From positions 296,620 to 360,619 of the forward strand of contig NZ_VTEI01000001.1 of assembly GCF_008180415.1 (NCBI RefSeq): a stretch of DNA of 64,000 bases. The letters are read 5' to 3'. The notes under the pieces were generated by a model. That model made no database searches. It saw only the letters and a program-made list of their open reading frames with translations, and had not been told where the DNA came from. This document shows, in pieces, positions 28,535 to 37,527 of this stretch (positions are counted from its first letter, which is position 1; each line of letters begins with the position of its first letter). This DNA is from Rossellomorea vietnamensis. GTDB taxonomy: Bacteria > Bacillota > Bacilli > Bacillales > Bacillaceae_B. The translations under genes and the position numbers were made by a program.

Positions 28535-29769
28535 TCACCCTTTCCGATTACTGCCAGCTTCTCTGTTTTTCTGCGTACTTCTTCCGGGTCGACTTTCTGC
28601 CTGGCAACACCTGTTTCCATTGCAGCCTGGGCCACAGCGGCTGCTACAGCCGGCGCCACGCGCGCATCAAATGGCCCTGGAATGACGTAATCTTCATTCA
28701 AATCTTTTTCGTCAACAAGCGCTGCGATTGCTTCCACGGCGGCCTGTTTCATTTTTTCATTGATATGGGTAGCGCGGACATCCAGCGCACCCCTGAAAAT
28801 TCCCGGGAAGGCAAGGACATTATTGACTTGGTTAGGGAAATCAGACCTGCCTGTCCCCACTACCTTAGCCCCTGCTGCCTTCGCATCCCCCGGCATGATT
28901 TCCGGCACAGGATTTGCCATGGCGAAAATAATGGAATCCTCGTTCATGGATCGTACCATCTCTTCATTAAGGGCGCCTGCTGCGGAAACACCGATGAACA
29001 CATCCGCGTCTTTGATCACATCTTTCAAGCTTCCTTCAATACGATTACGGTTCGTAAACTTGGCTACCTCATCCTTAATGTCATTCATGCCGTTTGGACG
29101 GCCTTCATAAATTGCTCCTCTTGTATCACACATCACGATATCGCGGACGCCGTAATTATGAAGAAGCTTGATGATGGCTATTCCTGCTGCGCCTGCCCCA
29201 TTGGCAACCACTTTGATCTCGGACATTTTCTTTCCAACGATTTTTAATGCATTCACAAGCCCTGCAGCCGTTACAATCGCCGTACCATGCTGATCATCGT
29301 GAAAAATTGGAATATTGGTTTCTTTCTTTAAGCGTTCTTCTATCACAAAACAATTCGGAGCAGCTATATCCTCCAAGTTCACCCCGCCGAATGTCGGTTC
29401 CATTAATTTAACGGTTTCGACTATCTTGTCCACATCATTGGTATCAAGACAAATTGGGAATGCATCCACTCCTGCAAAGCTCTTGAACAGCACCGCTTTT
29501 CCTTCCATCACAGGAAGTGCGGCTGCCGGGCCAATATTGCCAAGTCCAAGTACAGCCGTACCATCGGACACGACCGCTACCATATTGCCTTTCATCGTAT
29601 ATTCATAAACCGTTTCCGGTTTGTCATAAATCACTTTACAAGGTTCCGCTACACCCGGGGAGTAAGCCAGGCTTAAATCTGTTGCATTTCTGACCTCGAC
29701 TTTTGATTTCGTTTCCAGTTTTCCTTGATTAATCCTGTGCATGTGCAGCGCTTCTTCACGTAATGACAA
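28531..29769 (-). CDS. ytsJ: NAD(P)-dependent malic enzyme
   Basis: Oxidative decarboxylation of malate to pyruvate; the B. subtilis orthologue YtsJ is the main NADP-linked form. 412 aa. Motifs: the active-site Tyr region SLAYSPGVAEPC, the Lys-containing VMEGKAVLFKSFAGVDAFP, the metal site near IFHDDQHGTA, and the Rossmann loop VVANGAGAAG. The start is TTG with AAGGAGTGA upstream. First gene of an operon with the FadR-type regulator, with a 17-bp operator 66 bp before the start. Confidence 0.93.
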   Translation of the reverse strand: MSLREEALHMHRINQGKLETKSKVEVRNATDLSLAYSPGVAEPCKVIYDKPETVYEYTMKGNMVAVVSDGTAVLGLGNIGPAAALPVMEGKAVLFKSFAGVDAFPICLDTNDVDKIVETVKLMEPTFGGVNLEDIAAPNCFVIEERLKKETNIPIFHDDQHGTAIVTAAGLVNALKIVGKKMSEIKVVANGAGAAGIAIIKLLHNYGVRDIVMCDTRGAIYEGRPNGMNDIKDEVAKFTNRNRIEGSLKDVIKDADVFIGVSAAGALNEEMVRSMNEDSIIFAMANPVPEIMPGDAKAAGAKVVGTGRSDFPNQVNNVLAFPGIFRGALDVRATHINEKMKQAAVEAIAALVDEKDLNEDYVIPGPFDARVAPAVAAAVAQAAMETGVARQKVDPEEVRRKTEKLAVIGKGE

Positions 29770-29834
29770 GCTGGTTCACTCCTTAAGTATCTGCTTTTAT
29801 GGTAAATGTATTGTAATGTAATCATTCAACTTTC

Positions 29835-29871
29835 GGGTGGTCTGACCACCCATTTCCCTTTAAACAATATA
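29835..29871 (-). promoter_or_regulatory. FadR-type operator at the malic enzyme promoter
   Basis: Perfect 17-bp palindrome GGGTGGTCTGACCACCC (29835-29851) containing TGGTCNGACCA, the core recognised by FadR-subfamily GntR proteins. Just upstream on the minus strand is a candidate -10 TATATT (29866-29871), so the operator would lie at about +8 to +24. The palindrome is seen; binding by the co-encoded regulator is inferred. Confidence 0.7.
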
Positions 29872-30200
29872 ATAAATGCTTAATGAAGTAAAGGAAATAC
29901 TATTAATTTACTTCCAGCCTTTACTCAAACCACATCTTAAATTATACTTCCCAATACCCACCCGGACTATCTTCCTCAATACATCCCTTCCTAAAAGGCA
30001 AATAAATGTGTATATCAACAAAACACCGCGATGATCTAGTGATGCAGCAACCGAAATGGTTGGATAATTTGTAGAATAAAAGTGTATCGGCAGTTGCGCA
30101 CGGATTTTGAAGAACAAAAAGCTCTGTCATTTGCTATTTAGGAGGGCTCTTGTATTACCAATTGAACAGGTTCACCGGGAGGAAATACTATTAAATCAAG
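29872..30200. other. Spacer between dnaE terminator and malic enzyme
   Basis: Two overlapping minus-strand open frames of 60-70 codons exist but lack ribosome sites and similarity. Nothing else seen. Confidence 0.4.
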
Positions 30201-30240
30201 AAAAAAGAAGTGTCAAAATCGATACGATTTGGCACTCCTT
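30201..30240 (-). terminator. dnaE terminator
   Basis: Stem AGTGTCAAAATCG / GATTTGGCACT region (30210-30236) with T6 on the minus strand, about 140 bp after the dnaE stop. Confidence 0.8.
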
Positions 30241-30381
30241 TTGATGTAATTTTGAAATTTTGTACTCGAAAGCGGAACCCGTTAATGATCTAGTGGTGTT
30301 TTGTTTGCCGGGCAATACCCTGTTATCTTGGAATTGATACGCTACATTCCTGCTGCTTGAACTGCCGTGTAAGGAGTCTAA

Positions 30382-33300
30382 TCACTTCAGTACTGTATTT
30401 TTCTCTCCCAGAGTTTCCTTCAATTCACGCAGGCATTCAGCCGATGGATTCACCCGCTGGTTATTGGGAAGCTGAACCGTCCTGTTTTCTCCATCAAAAT
30501 GGATGATGACAGGTACCCTGCCTTTATGCTTCTTCAGTATACTCTTCACTGCTTCTATGGCTTCCCCGGAGGAGTGACTCACCTTCAGATAGAGCCTCTT
30601 ATTGATCTCAGAGGAAAGGGACTTTACCTCCTCTATGGAAAATGCCTTGTTGACCAGCAGCTGCATTTTATCATTTCTTTCTTCAACAGATCCCTCGAGC
30701 ATCAGAATGTTTCCTTCTTTGATCAATGCTGAATACTGCTTATACGCATTAGGGAAAACAACGCCTTCCATTTCGCCGCTGGAATCACTTACTGTGATGA
30801 AGGCCATTACCTCGCCTTTTTTAGTCCTGATTGTTTTCAATGCCGTAATATACACTCCTGCCCTGATGTTTTTATTTCCGGCTTCAAGGTCAAAAAGGTC
30901 TATGGCAGACAAGTCTTTGAAAAGGCCTTCATAAGGTGAGACGGGATGATCGGACAAGTACAGGCCAAGCACCTGCTTTTCATACTCCAATTTTTTCTCA
31001 AGAGGCATGCTTTCGACTTCCGTGTACTTCGGCTTAAGGAGGAATGCTTCTTCTTCCTCGAATAGATCATACTCCTGATCCTGGGGACGGACCAATTCTG
31101 CGTGCTCTATGGCTACATCAAGACTTGCCAGAAGTGTAGATCTGTCTTCACCGAAGTCATCCAATGCACCTGAAAATACAAGAGCTTCAAGTGTCTTTCG
31201 ATTGACGGCTTTCACTGACACCCTTAAGCAGAAATCAAATAAGTCTGCAAAAGGCTTTCCCTGCCGCTCCTTGTATATTTCCTTCAGTGCTGCGGCACCA
31301 ACGCCCCTGATCGCTCCCAGGCTGTAACGGATGCCTCCTTTTTCCACTTTGAAAGGAAACTGGCTGAGATTAATGGATGGCGGAAGGATGTCGATATCAT
31401 TCTGTTTCGCTTCACGAATATACTGGGATACCTTCGTGTCATTCCCAACCACCGATGTAAGCAGTGCCGCAAGAAAGTATGAAGGATAGTTTGCTTTCAA
31501 GTAGGCAAGCTGGTAGGCGATCATACTGTAGGCAACTGCGTGTGAACGGTTAAATCCATAATTGGCAAACCGGACAATCAAATCATATATTTCTTCTGCG
31601 GTTTGGAATGTGTACCCTTTCTTTAGTGCTCCATCAATGAAATGCTTTCGTTCACTGTCCAGGACATCCCGCTTCTTCTTGCTGACCGCCCTGCGAAGCA
31701 AATCAGCTTCCCCTAATGTAAAACCGGCCATTTTGGAAGCGATCTGCATAATCTGCTCCTGATAAACGATTACTCCGTATGTGAGGCCAAGAATCTCGTT
31801 TAGATCCTCATGTGGGTAGTCAATGCTTTCCTCTCCATGTTTTCTGGAGATGAACAACGGAATATTTTCCATGGGACCCGGCCTGAATAATGCATTGACG
31901 GCCACAATATCCTCAAATGAGCTCGGCCTCAATTTTACCAGGACATTCTTCATCCCATCCGATTCCAGCTGAAACACACCATCCGTTCGTCCCTGGCTCA
32001 GAAGCTGAAAGGTTTTTTCGTCATTCTGCGGCAGTGCATCCAAGGAAACATTTTTCCCCGTTCCCTTTCGGATGGACGTAACGATCCGGTCCAGAATCGT
32101 TAAATTTCTCAGACCGAGAAAATCCATTTTTAAAAGCCCGATCTCTTCCAATATCTCCATAGGGTACTGAGTCAGGTGGACATTCCCCTGGCCGGCCTGG
32201 ATGGGAATCAGATCCACAAGAGGCCTCTCACTGATGATGATCCCGGCAGCATGGGTAGAAGCATGGCGTGGAAGTCCTTCCAGTTTAAGAGCCGTGCTGA
32301 ATAACCTCTGCTTGTGCTGAGATTCATTGATAAAATCTCTAAACTCCGCTGACTCGTCGTACGCAGATTTCAAGGACAAGCCATGGCGCGAGGGAACGAA
32401 CTTCGACAGCTGTTCCAGTTCCTTGGAATTAAAACCGAATACCCTTGCTGTATCTCTCAGGGCCGCTTTTGCCGCAAGTGTCCCGAATGTGATAATCTGC
32501 GCCACATGAAGATCTCCGTATTTTCGGTGCACGTATTCAATGACCTCTTCCCTCCTGTAGTCGGGAAAATCAATATCAATATCAGGCATTGAGACCCTCT
32601 CAGGGTTAAGGAACCTTTCAAATAACAGACCATGGACGATTGGATCCACGTCGGTAATCTTAAGAATATAGGCAACGAGTGAGCCTGCAGCCGATCCCCT
32701 TCCCGGTCCCGTTAGAATATGTTGCTCACGCGCAAATTTCATGAAGTCCCACACAATCAGGAAATAATCACTGAAATTCATTTTTTGAATGATTGACAGC
32801 TCATACTTCAGCCTGGCCATATATTCGCCGGCATTCTCCAGTCCCCGTTCCTTAAGCCCCTTCAGGCAGACCTCTTCTAAATAGGGGTCAGCTGATTGAC
32901 CAGAGGGCAAAGGATACTTTGGCAGAAGGTTTTGGTTAAAAGCTATCTCTACATTACATTCATTCGCGACATTCATCGTATTTTCCAGAGCATCGACATG
33001 GCGCCCGAACAACTCCAGCATTTCATCCTTGCTTTTGAAGTAGTACTGATCATTCTCAAGGATTTCGCGGTCATCATCCGCCAGCTTGACTCCGTCCCTG
33101 ATTGCCAAAAGACATTCCTGTGCGAACGCATCGTCTTTTTCAACAAATTGGACATCATTGGTTACAACCTGTTTCACTTTATATTTTTTCCCTAATCTTT
33201 GAATGCCTTCTTCTATTATCCGTTCATCTTGCAGTCCGTGATTTTGAAGAGACAGATAAAAGGAATCCTCCCCAAATATCTTCAGCATCCTCGTAAAGGC

Positions 33301-33735
33301 TTCCTCTGCTTTTTCATGGGAGCCTGCAAGCAATTGCTGTTCTATTTCTCCTTTGATTCCTGGAGTAATCCCGATCAGGCCCTCCCTGTACCCTTTCAGC
33401 CATTTATGGGGAATTCCTTCCGGGGATTTTGTTCCGATCACACTTGAAATCTTCAAAAGGTTACGATATCCAGCATTATTTTTTGCAAGCAGAATAAGCG
33501 GAAAGCTTCCCTCTTCATCTTCACTCATTACATCTACGGTCATTCCAATGATAGGTTTGATGCCGTTCTTCCCGCATTCCTGATAAAACGGAACGACTCC
33601 ATACATCACATTTCGATCTGTGATGGCGATTGCACGATACTGATGCTGTACTGCTTTATGTACAAGCGATTTGACCGAAGCTGTGCTCGACAATAAACTG
33701 AAAGCGCTTGACACCTGCAAGTGGACAAACGACAT
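30382..33735 (-). CDS. dnaE: DNA polymerase III alpha subunit DnaE
   Basis: The replicase that extends primers on the lagging strand in Bacillus, working with PolC. About 1117 aa. An N-terminal PHP domain (1-200: FVHLQVSSAFSLLSS, AITDRNVMYG) precedes the polymerase core with PDIDIDFPD and GPGRGSAAGSLVAY. A helix-hairpin-helix near 800 and a C-terminal OB fold (about 960-1060) follow. The ATG reading MSFVHLQV matches the family; a GTG two codons upstream has better spacing to AAGGAG and is an alternative. Monocistronic. Confidence 0.96.
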   Translation of the reverse strand: MSFVHLQVSSAFSLLSSTASVKSLVHKAVQHQYRAIAITDRNVMYGVVPFYQECGKNGIKPIIGMTVDVMSEDEEGSFPLILLAKNNAGYRNLLKISSVIGTKSPEGIPHKWLKGYREGLIGITPGIKGEIEQQLLAGSHEKAEEAFTRMLKIFGEDSFYLSLQNHGLQDERIIEEGIQRLGKKYKVKQVVTNDVQFVEKDDAFAQECLLAIRDGVKLADDDREILENDQYYFKSKDEMLELFGRHVDALENTMNVANECNVEIAFNQNLLPKYPLPSGQSADPYLEEVCLKGLKERGLENAGEYMARLKYELSIIQKMNFSDYFLIVWDFMKFAREQHILTGPGRGSAAGSLVAYILKITDVDPIVHGLLFERFLNPERVSMPDIDIDFPDYRREEVIEYVHRKYGDLHVAQIITFGTLAAKAALRDTARVFGFNSKELEQLSKFVPSRHGLSLKSAYDESAEFRDFINESQHKQRLFSTALKLEGLPRHASTHAAGIIISERPLVDLIPIQAGQGNVHLTQYPMEILEEIGLLKMDFLGLRNLTILDRIVTSIRKGTGKNVSLDALPQNDEKTFQLLSQGRTDGVFQLESDGMKNVLVKLRPSSFEDIVAVNALFRPGPMENIPLFISRKHGEESIDYPHEDLNEILGLTYGVIVYQEQIMQIASKMAGFTLGEADLLRRAVSKKKRDVLDSERKHFIDGALKKGYTFQTAEEIYDLIVRFANYGFNRSHAVAYSMIAYQLAYLKANYPSYFLAALLTSVVGNDTKVSQYIREAKQNDIDILPPSINLSQFPFKVEKGGIRYSLGAIRGVGAAALKEIYKERQGKPFADLFDFCLRVSVKAVNRKTLEALVFSGALDDFGEDRSTLLASLDVAIEHAELVRPQDQEYDLFEEEEAFLLKPKYTEVESMPLEKKLEYEKQVLGLYLSDHPVSPYEGLFKDLSAIDLFDLEAGNKNIRAGVYITALKTIRTKKGEVMAFITVSDSSGEMEGVVFPNAYKQYSALIKEGNILMLEGSVEERNDKMQLLVNKAFSIEEVKSLSSEINKRLYLKVSHSSGEAIEAVKSILKKHKGRVPVIIHFDGENRTVQLPNNQRVNPSAECLRELKETLGEKNTVLK

Positions 33736-33832
33736 GAGCACTCACTCTCCTTTTCACTTTCTCCTCCTTTCATTATAAGAAACTATAAGGAAAAAAGAAA
33801 ATATGTTCGCTTTTTTTCATGGCTCATATTCT

Positions 33833-33861
33833 TCATATATGAGCGGCCCGTCCCATATACA
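33833..33861 (+). promoter_or_regulatory. Possible SigE promoter of ytrHI
   Basis: TCATATA (33833-33839) fits the SigE -35 KMATATT at 6 of 7. After 14 bases CATATACA (33854-33861) fits CATACAMT at about 6 of 8. ytrH and ytrI are mother-cell SigE genes in B. subtilis. Confidence 0.5.
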
Positions 33862-33945
33862 TAAGTAGAAAGACTACTTTGGCCAATGGCAGTCAGTGAT
33901 TCAGACAGGAGCAGAACAAAACTACTATTTTCGGAGTTGATTAGA

Positions 33946-34281
33946 ATGGCTGAAGCTTTCTTCCCGGAGCTTTTCAAAAGTTATTTCATCGCAATGGGGG
34001 TTCTGCTGGGAGGCTGCCTGCTGGGAGGACTGGCAGCATTCATGACAGGCCAGCCGCTCTTGACGGAAATTTCCCGGCTTTCCAGCATACTGAGGATCTG
34101 GGCCATCATAGCTGCAATCGGCGGAACCTTTGATACTCTTTACAGTTTTGAAAAAGGATTCCTGAACGGCGAGACCAAAGAGGTATTCAAACAATTCCTT
34201 CTTATTCTTGCTGCGATGGGAGGGGCACAGACGGCCGCAATGTTTATTTATTGGCTGACACAGGAGCATATTTCGCCATGA
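33946..34281 (+). CDS. ytrH: Sporulation membrane protein YtrH
   Basis: Small membrane protein of 111 aa with three hydrophobic segments (about 9-30, 45-62, 83-105). The YtrH family is needed for efficient sporulation in B. subtilis; the mechanism is unknown. The ATG reading MAEAFFPELF has GGAG nine bases upstream. The open frame extends 20 codons more without a ribosome site. Its stop overlaps the ytrI start by four bases. Confidence 0.88.
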   Translation: MAEAFFPELFKSYFIAMGVLLGGCLLGGLAAFMTGQPLLTEISRLSSILRIWAIIAAIGGTFDTLYSFEKGFLNGETKEVFKQFLLILAAMGGAQTAAMFIYWLTQEHISP

Positions 34282-34784
34282 GAATTCCTCCCTATTACAG
34301 GCACCCGGCTTGGCAGAGATTCTTTGCAGGTGCTCTGATCGGCGGGGTCATCAGCTGGATCATTTTCTTATTCATGTTCGGTGTCCTCCAGGAAGAACAG
34401 ACCTCTCTCATAGAAAAGCAGCAAAAAACCATAGATGACTTGGAAGTGGATCTTTCTCATTGGCAGGAGGATTTCAAAGAACTGAATAAAGAAAACAGCA
34501 AGCTTCTGACCATCCAGGACATCAAACTGGAAATCGTCAATGCCAAACAATACCGAATTGATGATTCACTCAGCATCTTTGAAGCAGAGGAGGAAATTAA
34601 ATCCGACCTCAGCCCCCTGCTTGCAAAAGACTTGGATTCTGTTTATAAAAACAAGGATCTTGTCAAAAAAACAATCGAAAACAAAACTCTGCGCATCAAT
34701 GATAAGAGATACAAAGTTAAAATAAAGGAAATCTATTTTTATACCGTTATCCAGATTTTCCTGGAACTGGAGTATGACGGGTAG
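34278..34784 (+). CDS. ytrI: Sporulation membrane protein YtrI
   Basis: 168 aa: short cytoplasmic N-terminus, one transmembrane segment (about 12-35), a coiled coil (about 40-80, with EKQQKTIDDLEVDLSHWQE), and an extracytoplasmic C-terminal domain. Sporulation protein of unknown mechanism. Start ATG is in the ATGA overlap with ytrH, giving coupled translation. Confidence 0.87.
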   Translation: MRIPPYYRHPAWQRFFAGALIGGVISWIIFLFMFGVLQEEQTSLIEKQQKTIDDLEVDLSHWQEDFKELNKENSKLLTIQDIKLEIVNAKQYRIDDSLSIFEAEEEIKSDLSPLLAKDLDSVYKNKDLVKKTIENKTLRINDKRYKVKIKEIYFYTVIQIFLELEYDG

Positions 34785-34904
34785 TGAAACAGTTAAGGCT
34801 CGTTTTGTGGCGGGCCTTTTTCCTATGGAAGTTAATAAACTCTTTGCGTAGCAACCTAATAGCCTTTATGGGGTGCTGATTTCGCAAAATGTTGTTTTTG
34901 TATG

Positions 34905-35185
34905 AATAGGGCGTTTAGCAATTAATCGCTATGCTCCAGGGAAATTTCCCCATTATAATAGGGTGTTTCTCGGCTAATCACCATACTATAAGGCGTTTTC
35001 CTGATTATAATAGGGTGTTTATTCGCTAATCACCATACTATAAGGCGTTTTCCTGATTATAATAGGGTGTTTATTCGCTAATTACCATACTATAAGGCGT
35101 TTTCATGATTATAATAGGGTGTTTATTCGCTAATCACTATACTATAAGACGTTTTTCTGATTATACTAGGGTGTTTATCTAACTG
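34905..35185. repeat. 52-bp array, six units
   Basis: GGGTGTTT or GGGCGTTT occurs at 34909, 34961, 35013, 35065, 35117 and 35169, exactly 52 bp apart. Each unit has GGTGTTTA-TTCGC-TAATCACC, an 8-bp inverted repeat with one T.T mismatch, then ATACTATAAGGCGTTTTCCT. It sits between the 3' ends of convergent ytrI and nrnA and shares its core with the degenerate array at 1.3 kb. Confidence 0.93.
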
Positions 35186-35382
35186 TCAGGGGATTGACCT
35201 AGGCTTCCACTTTTTATACAGGCTGGGCAGAAGGAAACTCAACACTCTGCAAACGGCATTCCAACTACATAAAATGCGGAGGAGGGGAAAACAAAAACAG
35301 CAATCTTTTAGAATACAGACTTTAGAAAAGCTGGCTGCTTCTCTTTTTTTGTGCAGTCGCAATTCTCCAGAAGCCCCCGGCT

Positions 35383-35420
35383 AAATAAAACAGAGGGGCA
35401 TCGCCAAGCGAATCCCCTCT
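35383..35420 (-). terminator. nrnA terminator
   Basis: Stem AGAGGGG / CCCCTCT with a T-rich tract on the minus strand, 17 bp from the nrnA stop. Confidence 0.8.
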
Positions 35421-35436
35421 TCTGCTCTTCATTAAA

Positions 35437-36375
35437 TCAATTTTCTGCACAAACCTGCATCAAGTCTTTCAGAACTTCTTCCTTTTGTGCCCAGTCAAAA
35501 ATGGAAGCTCCCGCCGCCAGAGGATGACCGCCACCATTATACTTTTTGGCGACCGTATTGATCACCGGTCCTTTTGAGCGGAAGCGCACCCGGATTTGGT
35601 CCTCCTCTTCTATAAAGAAGACCCATGCCTTGATTCCTCTTACGTTTCCAAGCGAGCTTACGAGAAGGGATGCTTCAGCTGGGACGAGGTTGAATTGCTC
35701 AAGGATTTCCTTCGTAATCGTCATGCAGCCGACATCATGCTGGAGCATCTCATAGTTTTGAAGGACATATCCTTCTAATTTCAGCACCTGGGGATCGGCT
35801 TCATACATTTTGTTATAAAGCTCGTTGCGGTCAAAATCATAACGGATAAGCTCCCCTGCCACATCAAATGTACGCTGAGTCGTACTTGGGTATAGAAATC
35901 TTCCAGTATCGCCGACTATTCCCCCATATAGCAGCCTTGCCGCTTCGTCAGTCATTTTAAGTCCCTGGTCTTTTCCATGCTGATAAAACAGGTAGATCAT
36001 TTCACTGACCGAGCTTGCGTTTGTATCCACCCATAATAGATCACCATATGGATCTTCGTTTGGATGATGATCGATTTTGATGAGCTTATCACCGAGCTCG
36101 TATCGATCATCGCATATCCTTGCTGAGTTGGCGGTATCACATACAATGATTAAAGCTCCATTAAAGACACTGTCTTCAATTTTGTCCAGTCTTCTGAGAT
36201 AATGCAGGGTCGGTTCTTCTTTCCCAACGGCAAATATATTTTTTTCTGGAAAAGACGCCCTTAGAATCTCAACAAGTCCTCCTTGTGACCCATATGCATC
36301 CGGATCCGGTCTCACGTGGCGGTGAACGATGATGGTTTGGTATTCTTTTATCATCTCGATAATTTGATCTTTCAT
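35437..36375 (-). CDS. nrnA: Oligoribonuclease / pAp phosphatase NrnA
   Basis: DHH-DHHA1 phosphoesterase of 312 aa. In B. subtilis (YtqI) it degrades nanoRNA to mononucleotides and dephosphorylates 3'-phosphoadenosine 5'-phosphate. Motifs: HRHVRPDPDAYGSQ, VCDTANSARI, KIDHHPNEDPYG (the DHH motif), VGDTGRF, and the C-terminal substrate motif YNGGGHPLAAGA. Start ATG follows AAAAGGAG. Single-gene unit. Confidence 0.95.
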   Translation of the reverse strand: MKDQIIEMIKEYQTIIVHRHVRPDPDAYGSQGGLVEILRASFPEKNIFAVGKEEPTLHYLRRLDKIEDSVFNGALIIVCDTANSARICDDRYELGDKLIKIDHHPNEDPYGDLLWVDTNASSVSEMIYLFYQHGKDQGLKMTDEAARLLYGGIVGDTGRFLYPSTTQRTFDVAGELIRYDFDRNELYNKMYEADPQVLKLEGYVLQNYEMLQHDVGCMTITKEILEQFNLVPAEASLLVSSLGNVRGIKAWVFFIEEEDQIRVRFRSKGPVINTVAKKYNGGGHPLAAGASIFDWAQKEEVLKDLMQVCAEN

Positions 36376-36487
36376 AGTAAACTCCTTTTAGACATAAAAA
36401 GTTCATTTGGAATCCAGCAGAAATACCGTTAGAATAGTAAAAGGAGATTCATGAACTTAACCAACGATATTTTGGAGGATATAAGAT

Positions 36488-36793
36488 ATGCCCGTTTTAG
36501 TATTTTTAATCATTCTTTCATTTTCTTTCTATTTTTACTATAAAGTGAAATCCGTCAGAAGCAGCAGATTCATCGAGAAAAAATGGCTTTCAGGTAAATC
36601 CAGTATCGCTCTGGGACTTTTTGTCGCCTTTTTCGGAATCAATCAACTGTTTCTATTCCAAACCACTTTCACCTATATCATCGCCGCACTGTTTATCCTG
36701 ATCGGATTGGGGAGCGCCTGGATGGGCTGGAAAGTATACAAGCATTTTCTGCCTCAGGCTGTAAAGGAAGCACAAGAACTGGACAACCAGTAA
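36488..36793 (+). CDS. ytpI: YtpI family membrane protein
   Basis: 101 aa with three hydrophobic segments (about 2-18, 38-55, 62-80) and charged ends. Conserved Bacillus protein of unknown function, divergent from nrnA and convergent with ytoI as in B. subtilis. Start ATG is preceded by TTGGAGGATAT; a terminator follows. Confidence 0.85.
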   Translation: MPVLVFLIILSFSFYFYYKVKSVRSSRFIEKKWLSGKSSIALGLFVAFFGINQLFLFQTTFTYIIAALFILIGLGSAWMGWKVYKHFLPQAVKEAQELDNQ

Positions 36794-36801
36794 CGGCTAT
36801 T

Positions 36802-36835
36802 AAAACCTGCATTCAAATGAATGCAGGTTTTTTTA
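36802..36835 (+). terminator. ytpI terminator
   Basis: Stem AACCTGCATTC / GAATGCAGGTT with T7, nine bases after the ytpI stop. Confidence 0.93.
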
Positions 36836-36858
36836 TCGCTTAGGTTTTAGGTAAAGCA

Positions 36859-37525
36859 ACATTTGCCTGTCGGGCCTGTTCAAGGCGCTTACGCTTTTGA
36901 TGCGGCCAGCTTCAGCGCCTAGTCCCTCGGGATCAAATAACCTCAAGAGAATAAAAGGAAGACCGCCTTTTTTTCTCTTGAGAACATTTGCCTGTCGGGC
37001 CTGTTCAAGGCGCTTACGCTTTTGATGCGGCCAGCTTCAGCGCCTAGTGCCTCGGGATCAAATAACCCCAAGAGAATAAAAGGAAGACCGCCTTTTTTTC
37101 TCTTGAGAACATTTGCCTGTCGGGCCTGTTCAAGGCGCTTACGCTTTTGATGCGGCCAGCTTCAGCGCCTAGTCCCTCGGGGTCAAATAACCCCAAGAGA
37201 ATAAAAGGAAGACCGCCTTTTTTTCTCTTGAGAACATTTGCCTGTCGGGCCTGTTCAAGGCGCTTACGCTTTTGATGCGGCCAGCTTCAGCGCCTAGTCC
37301 CTCGGGGTCAAATAACCCCAAGAGAATAAAAGGAACACCACCTTTTTTTCTCTTGAGAACATTTGCCTGTCGGGCCTGTTCAAGGCGCTTACGCTTTTGA
37401 TGCGGCCAGCTTCAGCGCCTAGTCCCTCGGGGTCAAATAACCCCAAGAGAATAAAAGGAAGACCGCCTTTTTTTCTCTTGAGAACATTTGCCTGTCGGGC
37501 CTGTTCAAGGCGCTTACGCTTTTGT
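36859..37525. repeat. Repeat B array, five 125-bp units plus a partial
   Basis: ACATTTGCCTGTCGGGCC recurs at 36859, 36984, 37109, 37234, 37359 and 37484. Units differ at only a few positions. On the minus strand each has the stem CAAGAGAA / TTCTCTTG around GGCGGTCTTCC. The last, partial unit runs to within three bases of the ytoI stop codon, and no other terminator for ytoI is visible. Confidence 0.95.
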
Positions 37526-37527
37526 AA

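Noticed and set aside
29908-30130. Two overlapping 62-69 codon frames between dnaE and malic enzyme
   Set aside because: No Shine-Dalgarno, no recognisable domain, and they overlap each other in different phases.
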